From assembly GCA_030998225.1 (NCBI GenBank), contig JAPYXD010000391.1:1302001-1366000 (forward strand): 64,000 bases of DNA. The letters are read 5' to 3'. The first letter of the stretch is position 1. The number at the start of each line of letters is the position of its first letter. The notes beneath the pieces are model-generated. The model had not been told where the DNA came from. It was given only the letters and a program-made list of their open reading frames with translations, and searched no databases. The DNA is from Diplolepis rosae (lineage: Eukaryota > Arthropoda > Insecta > Hymenoptera > Diplolepididae). The position numbers and the translations under genes were made by a program. This document shows, in pieces, positions 23,062-33,483 of the stretch.

Positions 23062-23687
23062 AAAAATTAGGCTCAGGCAAAAATACATAATTTTGCTTGC
23101 AAGAATAGCAATATCGTTATTGAAGGGATAATTCAAAAGAAAAAAGATTATTGTCTATAAAAAAATTTGGAAAATAGAAAAATAATGTATTTAACAAATT
23201 TTATTTTGAACTGCACTTATTTTCATAACGCTTTTTACCAAATATTTAAAAATTGTACGATTCTAATAAATCGTGGATCATTTTTTCAGGGAAAAGATTC
23301 TCTACAACTTGACCGTTTTCAATTTTTTTCAATAAATTCTTTAATGGCTGAAACTATTAAAAAACAATTTTTCAAAACAAAATTTTTATGAAAAAATTGC
23401 TGAATTTTATAATAATTGATTCATTTTCAAAAATTGGAAACAGTAATGTTGTAGAGATTCTTTTTCATGGAAAAATGATCCATGATTTATATGAATCGCA
23501 CCATTTTTAAAAATTTAGTAAAAAGCGATATGGAAAAAAATAACTTGAAAATGAAATTTGTTAAATACATTACTTTTCAAATTTTTTAATAGAAAATAAT
23601 CTTTTTTCTTTTGAATAATCCCTTCAATAACAATATTGCTATAATTGAAAGCAAAATTATGTATTTTTGCCTGAGGCCTAATTTTTT
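23062..23687. mobile_element. 626-bp near-complete foldback element
   Basis: The left arm starts AAAAATTAGGCTCAGGCAAA and the right arm, read on the reverse strand, starts AAAAAATTAGGCCTCAGGCA. The arms stay paired for about 290 bp through GATTATTGTCTATAAAAAAA and GGATCATTTTTTCAGGGAAA to a centre near 23375. The element is essentially one long hairpin. Single-arm relatives lie at 20935-21320. Confidence 0.8.
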
Positions 23688-23951
23688 CTGAATCAGTCAA
23701 ATTTTCACTGATTGAACCAGTAATTTGCATTTTTACTGATTCATCAGTGAAAACAATATTTTTCACTGTCAAATTAGTTAATTTTCACTGATTGAATCAG
23801 TGGAAAAAATATTTTTCATTGTTAAATCAGTTGATTTTCACTAAAGTAATCAGTGAAATTTGACTGATTTACAGTAACCTCTTTTTAGCTCTTTGAATCA
23901 GTCAAATTTCATTGATAGTAAGTAGATTTTGACTGATTCAGATTTAGAGAG
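23688..23951. mobile_element. CTCTCTAAAT-family MITE, left end lost
   Basis: AATCAGTCAAATTTTCACTG and AATCAGTGAAA words fill the region, and the right terminus GATTTAGAGAG is intact and followed by TA. The left terminus is missing where it abuts the foldback at 23687. Confidence 0.65.
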
Positions 23952-23989
23952 TATATATAATCTTTCTTAGGGCAGATTAAAAAAATTTT

Positions 23990-24600
23990 TCTGTACAGTT
24001 TTTTTTATGAATTCATCAGCTATCTAGGCCGATTTTACAGTTTTCATTCGTACAATACATTTATATCGCTTGTTATCATAATGTTTTATCCGTCACACGT
24101 GCAAATTTTTTTAATTTCTTCCTTTTGTATTTTTATAGGAAAAAAATTTTTGTATAGTTTTTATTTTTTTGAGTTTAGTTATTTAGACTAATTATATAGT
24201 TTCACATGTGTAATTCACTTATATCGTTTTTACCACATTTTTTATCCGTCACACGTGCAATTTTTTACACGGAGAAAAATAGTTCGAGAAACTTTACTCA
24301 ACTTTTAGCAATGTTGGGACAAATGGACAAGTTGGAGATTATATAATATTGTTGTAATAATTTGTGACGTACATATTTTCAAAATGTCACAAATTATTCA
24401 AAAGTTGAGTAAAGTTTATTGAACTATTTTTCTTCGTGTACGTTTCTTCCATTTGTATTTTTTATATAATATTATTTTTTGTACAGTTTTTATTTTGTAA
24501 ATTTAGTTATTTAGACCAATTTAATAGTTTCACACGTGCAATTCTTTTATATCACGTTTTCCACAATGTTTATCCGTCACACGTGTGATTTTTATAGCAA
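23990..24600 (+). repeat. Three units of a 156-bp tandem repeat
   Basis: CCGTCACACGTG occurs near 24090, 24246 and 24574. After removal of the MITE at 24268-24438 the spacings are about 156 and 155 bp. Units share TTTTTGTACAGTTTTTATTT, TTTAGTTATTTAGAC and ATCCGTCACACGTGCAATTT. This sequence looks unrelated to the element E repeats of similar length. Confidence 0.75.
24268..24438. mobile_element. CACGGAGAAAAATAGTTC MITE in a 156-bp repeat
   Basis: The left end CACGGAGAAAAATAGTTCGA and AAACTTTACTCAACTTTT pair with the right end AAAAGTTGAGTAAAGTTTAT and GAACTATTTTTCTTCGTG. TA flanks both sides (24266-24267 and 24439-24440). The sister repeat unit near 24110 reads through the site as TTTTTTTAATTTCTTCC. 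A longer decayed relative lies at 36747-37008. Confidence 0.8.
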
Positions 24601-24779
24601 TAAATGTTTTATTTTATAATTACAAATTCTAAAAAATATTAGGAATCTGGGGAAAGTTGATTAAAGTTAATCGAATTACAAAAGGTGAAAAAATTACTTT
24701 TAATGGAATAATTAAAGGTTTGGAAAAATGGTTTCATTTTACTTATACATCTGTAGTTTAAAGTTGAATTATTTTATTC

Positions 24780-25690
24780 AAAAAAATATGTGATATTTAT
24801 GAACAACGATATGCTTCTCTGTTTTTTAAAATAAATTACTTTTCACGTAAAAAAATTTATTTTAGACTATTTTGAGGTTAGTTTCTCATAAATCTCTACT
24901 ACTCATCCTAATAACATTTTTCGCTTAAACTAAAATTAGGAAAGTTACAGTTTGTTAAACTTAGAAAAAGTTAATAACTAAATTCCATTTTTCAGTTAAA
25001 TTATACGAAAAAAAGTTATGATACAAAATTGTTTACTACATAAAGATCTACAAGCTTAAACTGTAACATTTTTTCAAAAGATGTATATTTTTGTTTACAA
25101 TTTAAAAAATCCTATTGATAATCCAAAATTCAATTTTTTAACAATAATATGTAAAATACAAAAAAAACATAAGTTTGCAAAATTCTTCTTTTTAATAAGA
25201 TCTATAAATTTTGTCATAGTTTCTGATAAAACGTATATTTTTTATTTTGATTATAAAAAAAAGATTATAATTCAAAAATTCCAGTATTTAAACAAAATAC
25301 GTGACACGAGAACAACGTTAAGATTGAAAATTATTTGCCTCAATGAAGTCTACAAATTATCACTAGGACATTTTTTGACAAGATGCTCTCTAAATCTGAA
25401 TCAGTCAAAATCTACTGATTATCAGTAAAATTTGACTGATTCAGATAGCTAAGAAGAGGTTACTGCAAATCAGTCAAATTGCATTTATAACTTCAGTGAA
25501 TATTTACTGATCTTACAGTGGAAATTATTTTTTACTGATTACTTCAGTGAAAAATATTTTTTTCCCTGATGAGTCAGCGAAAAGGCTAATCACTGATTCC
25601 ATCAGTAAAAATTTGACTGATTCAGACTTAGAGAGTAAAGCCTTAAGTAAATATAATTCCCTTTTTCATTTAAAATCAAACAGAAATTGT
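24780..25690 (-). mobile_element. Element E fragment, reverse orientation
   Basis: CTCATAAATCTCTACTACTC, CTAATAACATTTTTC and AACGTTAAGATTG-type unit phrases match the E copies in reverse, and GCCTTAAGTAAATATAATTC at the right matches their head region. It is interrupted by the MITE at 25386-25635. Confidence 0.6.
25386..25635. mobile_element. CTCTCTAAAT MITE inside element E
   Basis: The termini CTCTCTAAATCTGAATCAGT and ACTGATTCAGACTTAGAGAG are inverted. The interior consists of AATCAGTAAAATTTG and TTTTTTACTGATTAC words. It lies inside an E fragment, so it is younger than that fragment. The left flank is TG and the right flank is TA. Confidence 0.75.
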
Positions 25691-26432
25691 TTACTACAAT
25701 ATCATGTGTTCGGTGCCAAATATCTATTACGATACATGTTTTATTATTATTTCAAAGTAGATTTCGAAAATTGTACTCCCGTGAAATTAACATAAGTGGT
25801 GGGTTATAGTCAACATAAAATAAAATATGAGGCGTAATACGTGAGGCATAATTTATATCCGACCAAGCTATTTGGTTAAGGCCTCTATTCTGCTTTAGAA
25901 TTTATCACCAGAAATTCAATTTCGTTTTAAATTAGCATTAATGCATTATTATACAGATTATTGGAAATAAGTTAATCGAAGTGACTATTCTCTCAGTATT
26001 TTTATTTAAAATATTTTCTTATCGAGATTTTTAAATTGAATATGTGGACAATTTTATCTCGAATAAAATGAGCCATAAAAAGTTTCAATCGGATAAAAAT
26101 TATAAATTTTTTATGGTCAGAATCAATAGAAAAACTTTAGTCGTTTTTAACTCTTTTTAGATGATATGATTCCACCAATAAAAAATCTATAATATTTATC
26201 TGATCCAAACTTTTGATGACTCATTTTATTCGAGAAAAATGTTTCCACACTTTCACTAAAAAAACGCGATAAAAGAACATTGTGGATAAAAAAAACTAAG
26301 GAAATACAATAGAAGACGATAAAAAACTTTGTCAACTTCACTTGAAAAAATATTTTGCAAACATTTTTACACTTAACTGTATTTATTGATGTCTTTCAAT
26401 TTTTTTCAAAATTTATACTAAAAAATAATCTT
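25691..26432. other. AT-rich stretch without recognised content
   Basis: A local inverted similarity involves GAGCCATAAAAAGTTTCAA (near 26070) and TGATGACTCATTTTATTCGA (near 26215). No gene was recognised. Confidence 0.35.
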
Positions 26433-27620
26433 TTATCGGCTCTATCGGTCTTAAGGAACACATTTTCACTGTAATACTCGCGCTTCGCGCTCGATTTTTA
26501 TTTTATATTCATTAGAGTCACACTTGCATTTGAAAATACTTTTCATTAATAAACAAAAGATATTACTTGTATAACAAAATGCTCTTTAGCTAATTTGTAG
26601 ATTTCTTTGAAGTATACAATTTTGTTTTTTAAAATTTTGTTCGTGTCTCGTATATTTTGGCGTGAAAATTGAATTTTTGATTTTTATAAAAACGTTATTG
26701 TTGAATAAAAGAAAAGATAAACCTCCAATGAAAAAAAAATCTACAGCAAATTTGTACACCTTTTTGAAAAGAAAAATTTTGTTTCATAACATTTTTTCCG
26801 TGTCTCGTATATATTTTGGTGGGAAAACTGAATTTGTGATTTTCATAAAAACATTTTTGGTGAATTAAAGAACAGATATCTCTTATTAAAAAGTAGTCAA
26901 CGGCAAATTTTTAGATATTTTTAAAACGTATCGCCTCGTATAATTTGGCGGGAATATTTAATTTTTGAATTTTGTAAAAACTTTTTTGATAAATTAAAGA
27001 AAATATATGACTTCTATAAAAAATTGCCAACGACAAATTTTTAGATATTTTTCAAAAGAACGATTTCTTTTTTTTAACTTTTTGTTTGCGTCTTGTACAA
27101 TTGGGTAATAAAATCTAATTTTCTATTTTTATAAAAACGTTTTTGATGAATAAAACAAATGATATAACTTCTATAAAAAAAGTAGTCGATAGCAAATTTT
27201 TATACCTTTTTAAAACGAACAATTGTGTTTTTTTTTTTAATTTTTTCGTCTCTCCCATTTATTTCGTGCTAAATAGAATTTTTTATTTTTGATATCTCTC
27301 TTTTACGATTGAATCGAAAACTACGTGTCCGATCAAAAAATAGTCTAGACTTAATGTGTATATCTCCTTGAGATGAACAATTTTGTTTCTCAACATTTTC
27401 TCCCTATCTCATACATTTTGGCGGGAAAATTTAAAAAATATTCGAAACCAAAAATTTTTATTTTTAATAACGTTTTTCATTCATAAACAAAAGATATTTC
27501 TCTTATAAAAAATGGCCAACAAAATGGTTTTGTATCTACATTTTTTGCGTATCCTGCATATTTTGGCTGGAAAATCGAATTTTTTATTTTTATAAAAACC
27601 TTTTTTATAGTTAAAGCCAG
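26433..27620 (+). mobile_element. Element E copy with about seven 155-bp units, tail missing
   Basis: The head GGCTCTATCGGTCTTAAGGA, CACTCGCGCTTCGCGCTCG-like sequence and CATTAGAGTCACACTTGCAT precede a tandem body. The unit marker (CGTGTCTCGTATATTTTGG and variants) recurs near 26643, 26800, 26934, 27089, 27248, 27403 and 27548, so the spacing is 146-159 bp except for one shortened unit. Confidence 0.7.
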
Positions 27621-28367
27621 AACTTTTTTTTCAAAATGTCAATAAATTCTCATATAAAGAGATTGTAAAAAGAATTAAGACAAGTTTCAAAATGCAAAAA
27701 TGTACAAAACAGTAAAAAAACTCGTTAGAGTAGATAAACGCAAATTCGTTTTCTGCAGATTACTGATACCTGGAAAAGTTCTGTGAAGTTCAAAGAACGC
27801 AGTTGTCCATCAGAAGTACAATGGCACTTTATTTCGAGCTTTTCACCATAACTGGATTTCATTATAATACAGACGTTTACTGATTCTTTCCAGCAGGAAG
27901 TCCAAAGGATGAGAGAGAGAAAGAGAGAAAATGGAGTTCTCTCCAACCAGGTGAAAGTTACTTTAAAGGGATTCTGTTTTGTTGAGCAGATTGTAGAAAG
28001 AAGCATGGACAGGGTTGAAGTGGCTTTGCCATTCTTTTGAGATATGCATGAGTCACTTGATGATACGAAACTGCCTGTATACTTACATAATTTAAACCTC
28101 CGACAGAAGGGTCATCTTCTCATAATGGAGTTGTTGGGTTGCAAGCCATTGTCTACCAACTATTGCTAATTAGAATCTCCTTTCGATTGCTCGTGTATTC
28201 AATGCCAACGGACGCAGAAAGATCAAAGATATAAAGGGAAATTAGTTCCAATCTTTTTCAATTGATAGTCCTTATCAATTATGCACGATACCACGAGTGA
28301 AATTATGTTTTTATGCCTTTAAAAATGTAGGAAATTTCATCATTATTTATCATTCTAATGTGAAGAA
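27621..28367. other. Apparently single-copy stretch
   Basis: It contains a short GA-rich tract near 27910. The reverse ORF 27725-28006 (93 codons) has no recognisable domain and no splice-site support. No shared repeat was seen. Confidence 0.35.
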
Positions 28368-29420
28368 ATAGTATATTACGTGCCTAGGCACACAATAAGG
28401 GATATTGCGTGACGAGCGACAATGCTCGCAGGAGATCGAAGCTGAGACAAAGCCGAGACGAAGCCGAGGCGCGATCAGTCCTGCGAGCATTGTCGCGAGT
28501 CTCGTAATTTCCCGAATTGTGTGCATTAGCACGTATTCTACTATATTTTATGTGACTTCGATGCGGATACAAGATTTTATGCGTACACTTGAATCTAATC
28601 TAGTATTGTAGTTGTTTGCGGCGCTAGTCATTACACTTGATATGTCACGACTAGTCCCGGCCATTTCGATTTTATCGATCTTGTGTAGTAGTAATGGATT
28701 TTAATAGACGTATGCGCAGTTCAAATATACAAGGCTTTGCCAGTAAGGTGCTAACGCTGTACGAAGAAGAATAAGAAGAAGATTGTGCTCCGTTGCATGG
28801 CTATAGGCGCATGCGCAGTTCAATTTTTACATTTCATTCCTCTGTAGCGCAATATACTACATTGCGCTACTGTTAACTGTAGCGAAAAAAACGAGTTTGC
28901 GCGCCGGTGGCACATAATAGTATATTATGTGCCTAGGCACACAATGAGGGTGATTGCGTGACGAGCGACAATGTTCGCAGGAGATCGAAGCCAAGGCGTA
29001 GCTAAGGCAAAGCCGAGACGAATCCGGGCGCGATCAGTCCTGCGAGCATTGTCGCGAGTCTCGCAATGTCCCGAATTGTGTGCACTGGCACATATTCTAT
29101 TTTATGTGACTGTGGTGCGGATACGAGTTTTTATGCGTACATTGGAATCTAATTTAGTACTTATTGTAGTTGTTTGCTGCGCAATTTGGCGACTAGTCCC
29201 GGTCATTTTGATTTTATCGGTCTTGTGTAGTAGTCAGTGCTAACGCTGTACGAAGAAGAAGTGAGAAGAAGAAGAATAAGAAATAGATTGCGTTCCGCTG
29301 TAAGACTATAATGCGCATGCGCAGTTCAATTTATACATTGTATTCCTCTGTAACGGAATATAGAACATTGGTTTACTCTCAGCTGTAACGGAAAAACGAG
29401 TTTCCGCGGCTGAGGCACAT
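28368..29420 (+). repeat. Two tandem AATAGTATATT units with nested hairpins
   Basis: Units begin with AATAGTATATTACGTGCC at 28368 and AATAGTATATTATGTGCC at 28916, and a third unit type begins at 29421. Each unit has an outer pair GTGCCTAGGCACACAAT / ATTGTGTGCA and a strong inner hairpin GCGACAATGCTCGCAGGA / TCCTGCGAGCATTGTCGC around an AGCCGAGACGAAGCCGAGG tract. The second half carries GCGCATGCGCAGTTCAATTT and GAAAAACGAGTTT. Unit lengths are 548 and about 505 bp. Confidence 0.75.
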
Positions 29421-29835
29421 AATAGCAGATTGTGTACCAAGGGTGGCATGGTGGCGATTGTGACGAGTGCGAAGTGTACCTGCCCGAGCGTAGCGAGGGC
29501 GGTATTCACACGAGTCACATCGCTACCATGTCGCTCGAGGTACACACGACGTTTTGTGCCCAAATTGGTGGAAAAAGTCGCGTTGCGTGTGAGTGCGTAG
29601 TTAGCCGCGGGCAATCAAGTTTCGTGCGGTATGAACTTTTTGCCCGTTGAAGCGGGCGGTATGAACATTATCGCCCTTTGAAGCGGGCGGTATGAAAATT
29701 ATCGCCCTTTGAAGCGGGCTGTATGAACATTTCGCCCGATTTTGACGCCGAGGCACAATTGACTGCATGCCGCTCTACGCACAAGCATGCAATGCGACTT
29801 TTTCCACCCGTTTGGACACAAAATAAATTTTTTCG
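29421..29835 (+). repeat. AATAGCAGATT unit, uninterrupted
   Basis: It starts AATAGCAGATTGTGTACCAA and contains the hairpin pair GGTGGCATGGTGGCGATTGT / ACATCGCTACCATGTCGC. Three short repeats follow that contain TTGAAGCGGG and GCGGTATGAAC. The uninterrupted TTAGCCGCGGGCAATC at 29601-29616 is the empty site for the insertion at 49715-52295. Confidence 0.75.
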
Positions 29836-29988
29836 TTCTTCCAACATTTTTTTAGTTTAATAAAATTCTTTGGTCAGAGAACAACAAAATTTCGTTTCAC
29901 AAATACCAGAAGAATATTTTTGTTTATTTTACAAAACTTTTTTCTCAGTGTACAAAGAACCATTTCTGTATAGTAAATTTCATAGAAG

Positions 29989-30500
29989 ATAGACCCGGAA
30001 AAAAATTCAATCGGTTGAGCAAAATTGTTTTGTTGAATGGTTGTTTGATTTGATAATACACGGAGAACAATATAGAACTGACAAACTTTTTTCTGCCGTC
30101 TCAACAAAATTTTAGTTCTCCTTACAAAAATGTTTGTCAAGCAAAAAGCAATAACAAACTCTTTTGTTGGTTCAATAAATAGGTTTGTTGGGAAAACTGA
30201 AAATCTGTTGGGGAAGCAAGAAAAGTTTTGTCAGTTCTATATCAACAATCTGGTTAGTTAATATAAGAATTTATTTTCCTCCGTGTATAATTTGTTTGGA
30301 TGTATTTGATTTTTGTTTATCTGCGAGCAATCTTATTTGCTTGAGTAAACCAAATTTTCTTGGTTGAAAATTGTTAACTCCGCAAAATATTTCCTTGATA
30401 TTGCAAAATTTTTTGGTTGAATTCACTAAATATATTAGTTTTGTTAAGATGAAAAAATAAATTTGGTAGAATCAACCAAACTAAATCTTTTTTGAGTTTA
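29989..30500. mobile_element. MITE built of AACCAAATTTTGGTTGA words, interrupted
   Basis: Repeated AATTTTCTTGGTTGAAAATT and AACCAAACTAAATC words fill the interior on both sides of a second MITE at 30059-30285. Outer ends are weak (ACCCGGAAAAAAATTC and AATCTTTTTTGAGTTT). Part of a related element ending TTTTTTCTCAGTGTA lies just left of it, at about 29860-29952. Confidence 0.5.
30059..30285. mobile_element. CACGGAGAACAATATAGAAC MITE, nested
   Basis: The left end CACGGAGAACAATATAGAAC and the right sequences GTTCTATAT and TTTTCCTCCGTG are inverted, with TA at 30057-30058 and 30286-30287. The interior uses AACAAACT and TTTTGTTGG words. It lies inside the AACCAAA-word element. Confidence 0.7.
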
Positions 30501-31181
30501 CTTTATATCATTTTTATTTTTAACTCTCACGTCAGTTTTTATGTAACACTTTTTGACACATATGCGAATAGAATCTATTTCAATTGTCAAAGGCTCATAA
30601 AAACTGAGAGATTAAATTATTAGACATAATTTATTAGATATGTGTTTCGAAATCATATTCATACATTGATTTGTATCAGGAGCCGTGGTGACATACTGTA
30701 AAGTGACATGAAATATCAATATATTTTCCCCTCCATATGGACGAAACATGACAAATGAACTGAATACATTTTCTTATCAGTCATTTTTTACATACGAGGG
30801 TCTGAAAGTCTTTGTCACTTGCTCAACATTTACATTTTTAGGTGCTTCAGTCCTCAGATAAAATACTTTAGGGACATGAAAAATGTCTTTTCCACAAAAG
30901 AAAAATTCCTTTCCATTTGATTTTTTACAAAAATGCAATTTTGCTTCAGGTATCTGAAAACAATTTTTTACTTCATACTCTTTTTATTAATTCAAGTTGA
31001 AACTTTTATCATTAGAATTTCGAGATTATAATATTTTTCAATAGGTTGAAAATTTTAAGAGATTTTGCGCGGGAAAAAAAAGGAGTTCTTTTGTCGAATT
31101 TTCAGGATGATTAATTCTAATATATAATTAGGTTTTATATCTATATAATGACACTAATTTGTTTTGTTTGTTTGTTTACAG
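30501..31181. other. AT-rich stretch ending in a polypyrimidine tract
   Basis: No shared repeat or ORF was found. The stretch ends with GTTTTGTTTGTTTGTTTACA followed by G, a strong 3' splice acceptor, so it may be the end of an intron. Confidence 0.4.
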
Positions 31182-31244
31182 GTCGGGCTCTTGATGCCTG
31201 ATGGCGCGTGCTGGCACTCAACGCTGGAGGAATCCTGCTCCAGA
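31182..31244 (+). CDS. Candidate 63-nt internal exon of an unidentified host gene
   Basis: A T-rich tract and ACAG at 31178-31181 form a good acceptor, and GTAAGTAG starting at 31245 is a near-consensus donor. The 63 nt between them are GC-rich in an AT-rich setting. Only one frame is open, reading VGLLMPDGACW then HSTLEESCSR; the other two frames meet TGA within 20 nt. A 63-nt exon keeps phase. I do not recognise the protein. The piece is not repeated in the window, which is unusual here. Flanking exons would lie outside the window or be too short to see. Confidence 0.45.
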
Positions 31245-31416
31245 GTAAGTAGATTTTCATCTTCAAGTTGTGATGATTGATTCAAGTTTTATCAATCTTT
31301 AGAAAATCTTATTTTGTTCTACACCGAGAAAAACATGTGTGCAACCAAACTTTAACACGTCACTCAATAAGTTCGTAGGATCACATATAGATGGCGCCAT
31401 TATTAACAAACCCATA

Positions 31417-31760
31417 AGGATCCTCTAGGGAAGGATGCGACAATGTTCCCCCTCCACTATGAAATTTGAATCGGAAGTGACGTCATACGCATTCTTGATC
31501 GTTTAAAACAACAAAAGGCGCACGTTTTGAGGCTAGTTTTAGGGGCGAATACACTTTCTCGTATATAATAAGCATCACAGTGTATCAGTTATGATGTATA
31601 TATCATAATTAGATACTTATTAAACGAATATACTCACATTCGTTATAAATTACTAAACAAAAATATAACCGCTTAACACTTAACCGGAACTCTCCAACAA
31701 TTCCTCTCGACCAATCCGTATTAAGCACGGGGTTTGTTGCATCCTTCCCCAGAGGATCCT
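31417..31760. mobile_element. AGGATCC-ended MITE with TA duplication
   Basis: The left terminus AGGATCCTCTAGGGAAGGAT and the right terminus, on the reverse strand AGGATCCTCTGGGGAAGGAT, pair for about 27 bp. TA flanks at 31415-31416 and 31761-31762. The 344-bp interior is apparently single-copy and non-coding. Confidence 0.75.
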
Positions 31761-31768
31761 TACAAATC

Positions 31769-31875
31769 CAGACTCAGAAAAAAGTTTCGGCTAAATTCAC
31801 TAAAGATAATCGGTTTAAAATTTTCCGGTTAAAATGACTAAACTTTTAGTTCATTTCACCAGAAAAATTGTATTA
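31769..31875 (+). mobile_element. Fragment of the CTCAGAAAAAA MITE family
   Basis: GACTCAGAAAAAAGTTTCGG, then TTTCCGGTTAAAATGACTAA and CCAGAAAAATTGT parallel 2771-2872. The right end is not recognisable. Confidence 0.5.
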
Positions 31876-32182
31876 TTATTCCATTTAATGCTAAAGGAAA
31901 ATATAGTAAAAGTACTTTCAAGGTACGCCGTTGGGAGCGTTACTGTCTACACAATCTGGCACCTTTTTCGTTTTTCGGTATACATCAGCCGTATCCTAAG
32001 TTAGTTTGCCGAATGGTCACACGCGACGCTAACTGTACCATCACTCCCAGAAAATCCACAGTAATATACGGAGAATTTAATATAAATTCCATAAATTTAA
32101 TGCCATAAACAAATAAAAGAGATCAGACTTTAAATATTAATATTACTTGAATATTTTAAATTAAATTTTCCCCTTTTTATTC

Positions 32183-32213
<31 letters not shown>

Positions 32214-32485
32214 GGTGAGGAGGAAAAATGGCGAAATCTTTTATAGACGTTCTACAGGACACTCCTAGGATGGGTCTAGGCATACTTGTTAAAACCAAAA
32301 AACCCCCTCTCTCGAACCAATATACCGCCCGCGGAACCGCCTTTCGGCTTTAAACACACGCTCGTTAGGCAGGCCGACTAGCCGCGCAAACCAAGGGAGG
32401 AATAAGAAGATTCCTCCCCCGGTCGACGCGGACAGCCAAGTCCGCCCAAGACGCAGGACCGCGGGTGCAGGCCCCGATGCGATTT

Positions 32486-33483
32486 CTACTGGCACCCGTT
32501 GTTTCCGCGCTCTGCACGCCTATCGAGATCCCTCGTCTTCATCACCAGGGTGACGAATGACTCGATAAGCATCCATATCTGTTCAGACTGGAGCATGAGA
32601 GAGACCATCGTTTCAGGAGTGAGTTGTGCGCCCACGGCTCGACCGACAGCCTCCCTTTCCGCGCCCCACCTGGCACAGACAAAGAGTGTGTGCTCTGCAT
32701 TTTCCACAAGGGATCCGCAGTAGCGATACGACTCATCGTCTCCTTTCTTGAAGCGCTTCAGGTACGCATTAAAGCAACCATGGCCCGAAAGCACTTGCGC
32801 CAGGTAAAATTCGACTTGCCATCTCGTCTGCCATTTCTCGACAAGTCTGCGCCTTCCATCCTTGCGGATGGCCTTCTCCGCGCGAGCGATTCCCTGCAGG
32901 TTCGTTAAGGAGGTGAGCTCCTTACGGAGCTGAAAGGTCTCCTTCCTTTCCTCCGCCAATAAGTCTATTGGTGGGACGTACGCCAAGACCAGCACAGCGC
33001 TCGTCGACACAGTTCGGTATGCTGAGACAATTCTCAATACCACACCTCTCTGTGACGAGAACAGCTTCTTCTGGATAGCATGGTTGTTAAGGGCACTTGT
33101 CCAGACCGGAGCTGCGTAAAGCAGCTTCGAATTTACCACGCTCGCCACCAGCCTTCTCTTGGCTTCCCTGGGACTACCAATGTTGGGCATGAGCCGAGTT
33201 AGAGCGGCTCCACATTGGAAAGAATTGTTAGGAGAGAAGTAGCAGCTGTACACACTGTACAAACGACCCCCGTATCTGTCTCCAGGAAATCTCCGATGCT
33301 CAAATCAGGGCTGCAAACAAGGATCCCATCCCTCCTTGATACATCCTGGTACCAAGCAGAGTTTTCGGGACATTTGTGTTGCTCACTAATGAGCAACACA
33401 TCGGCCCTCCTCTTTCTGGCAGTCTGCATCAGAAGGTTCTGGGCTTCCTTCCTGCTCCCGAGGTTGAGCTGCAGGAATTTCAA
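32486..33483 (-). pseudogene. R1-like ORF2 remnant: endonuclease fused to C-terminal tail
   Basis: Reading from 33483, the first part (33199-33483) is the start of an apurinic-type endonuclease: MKFLQLNLGSRKEAQNLL and ADVLLISEQHK carry the QLN and SEQ motifs. A frame change leads into YSCYFSPNNSF, still endonuclease. This is joined directly to the post-RT tail: LTRLMPNIGSPREAKRRLVA, SVVNSKLLYAAPVW, then the Cys-His region YCGSLVENAEHTLFVCARW. The whole reverse transcriptase, including its FxDD core, is absent. One Cys of the tail motif appears replaced by Tyr (SYRYCG). The element cannot move by itself. Confidence 0.85.

Noticed and set aside
27725..28006. 93-codon reverse ORF as a small gene
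   Set aside because: No recognisable domain, no splice sites and no compositional contrast beyond chance.
28405..29243. Arg-rich ORFs at 28405-28611 and 28971-29243
   Set aside because: Both are translations of the AGCCGAGACGAAGCC tract and hairpin of the tandem unit; equivalent frames do not stay open in both copies.
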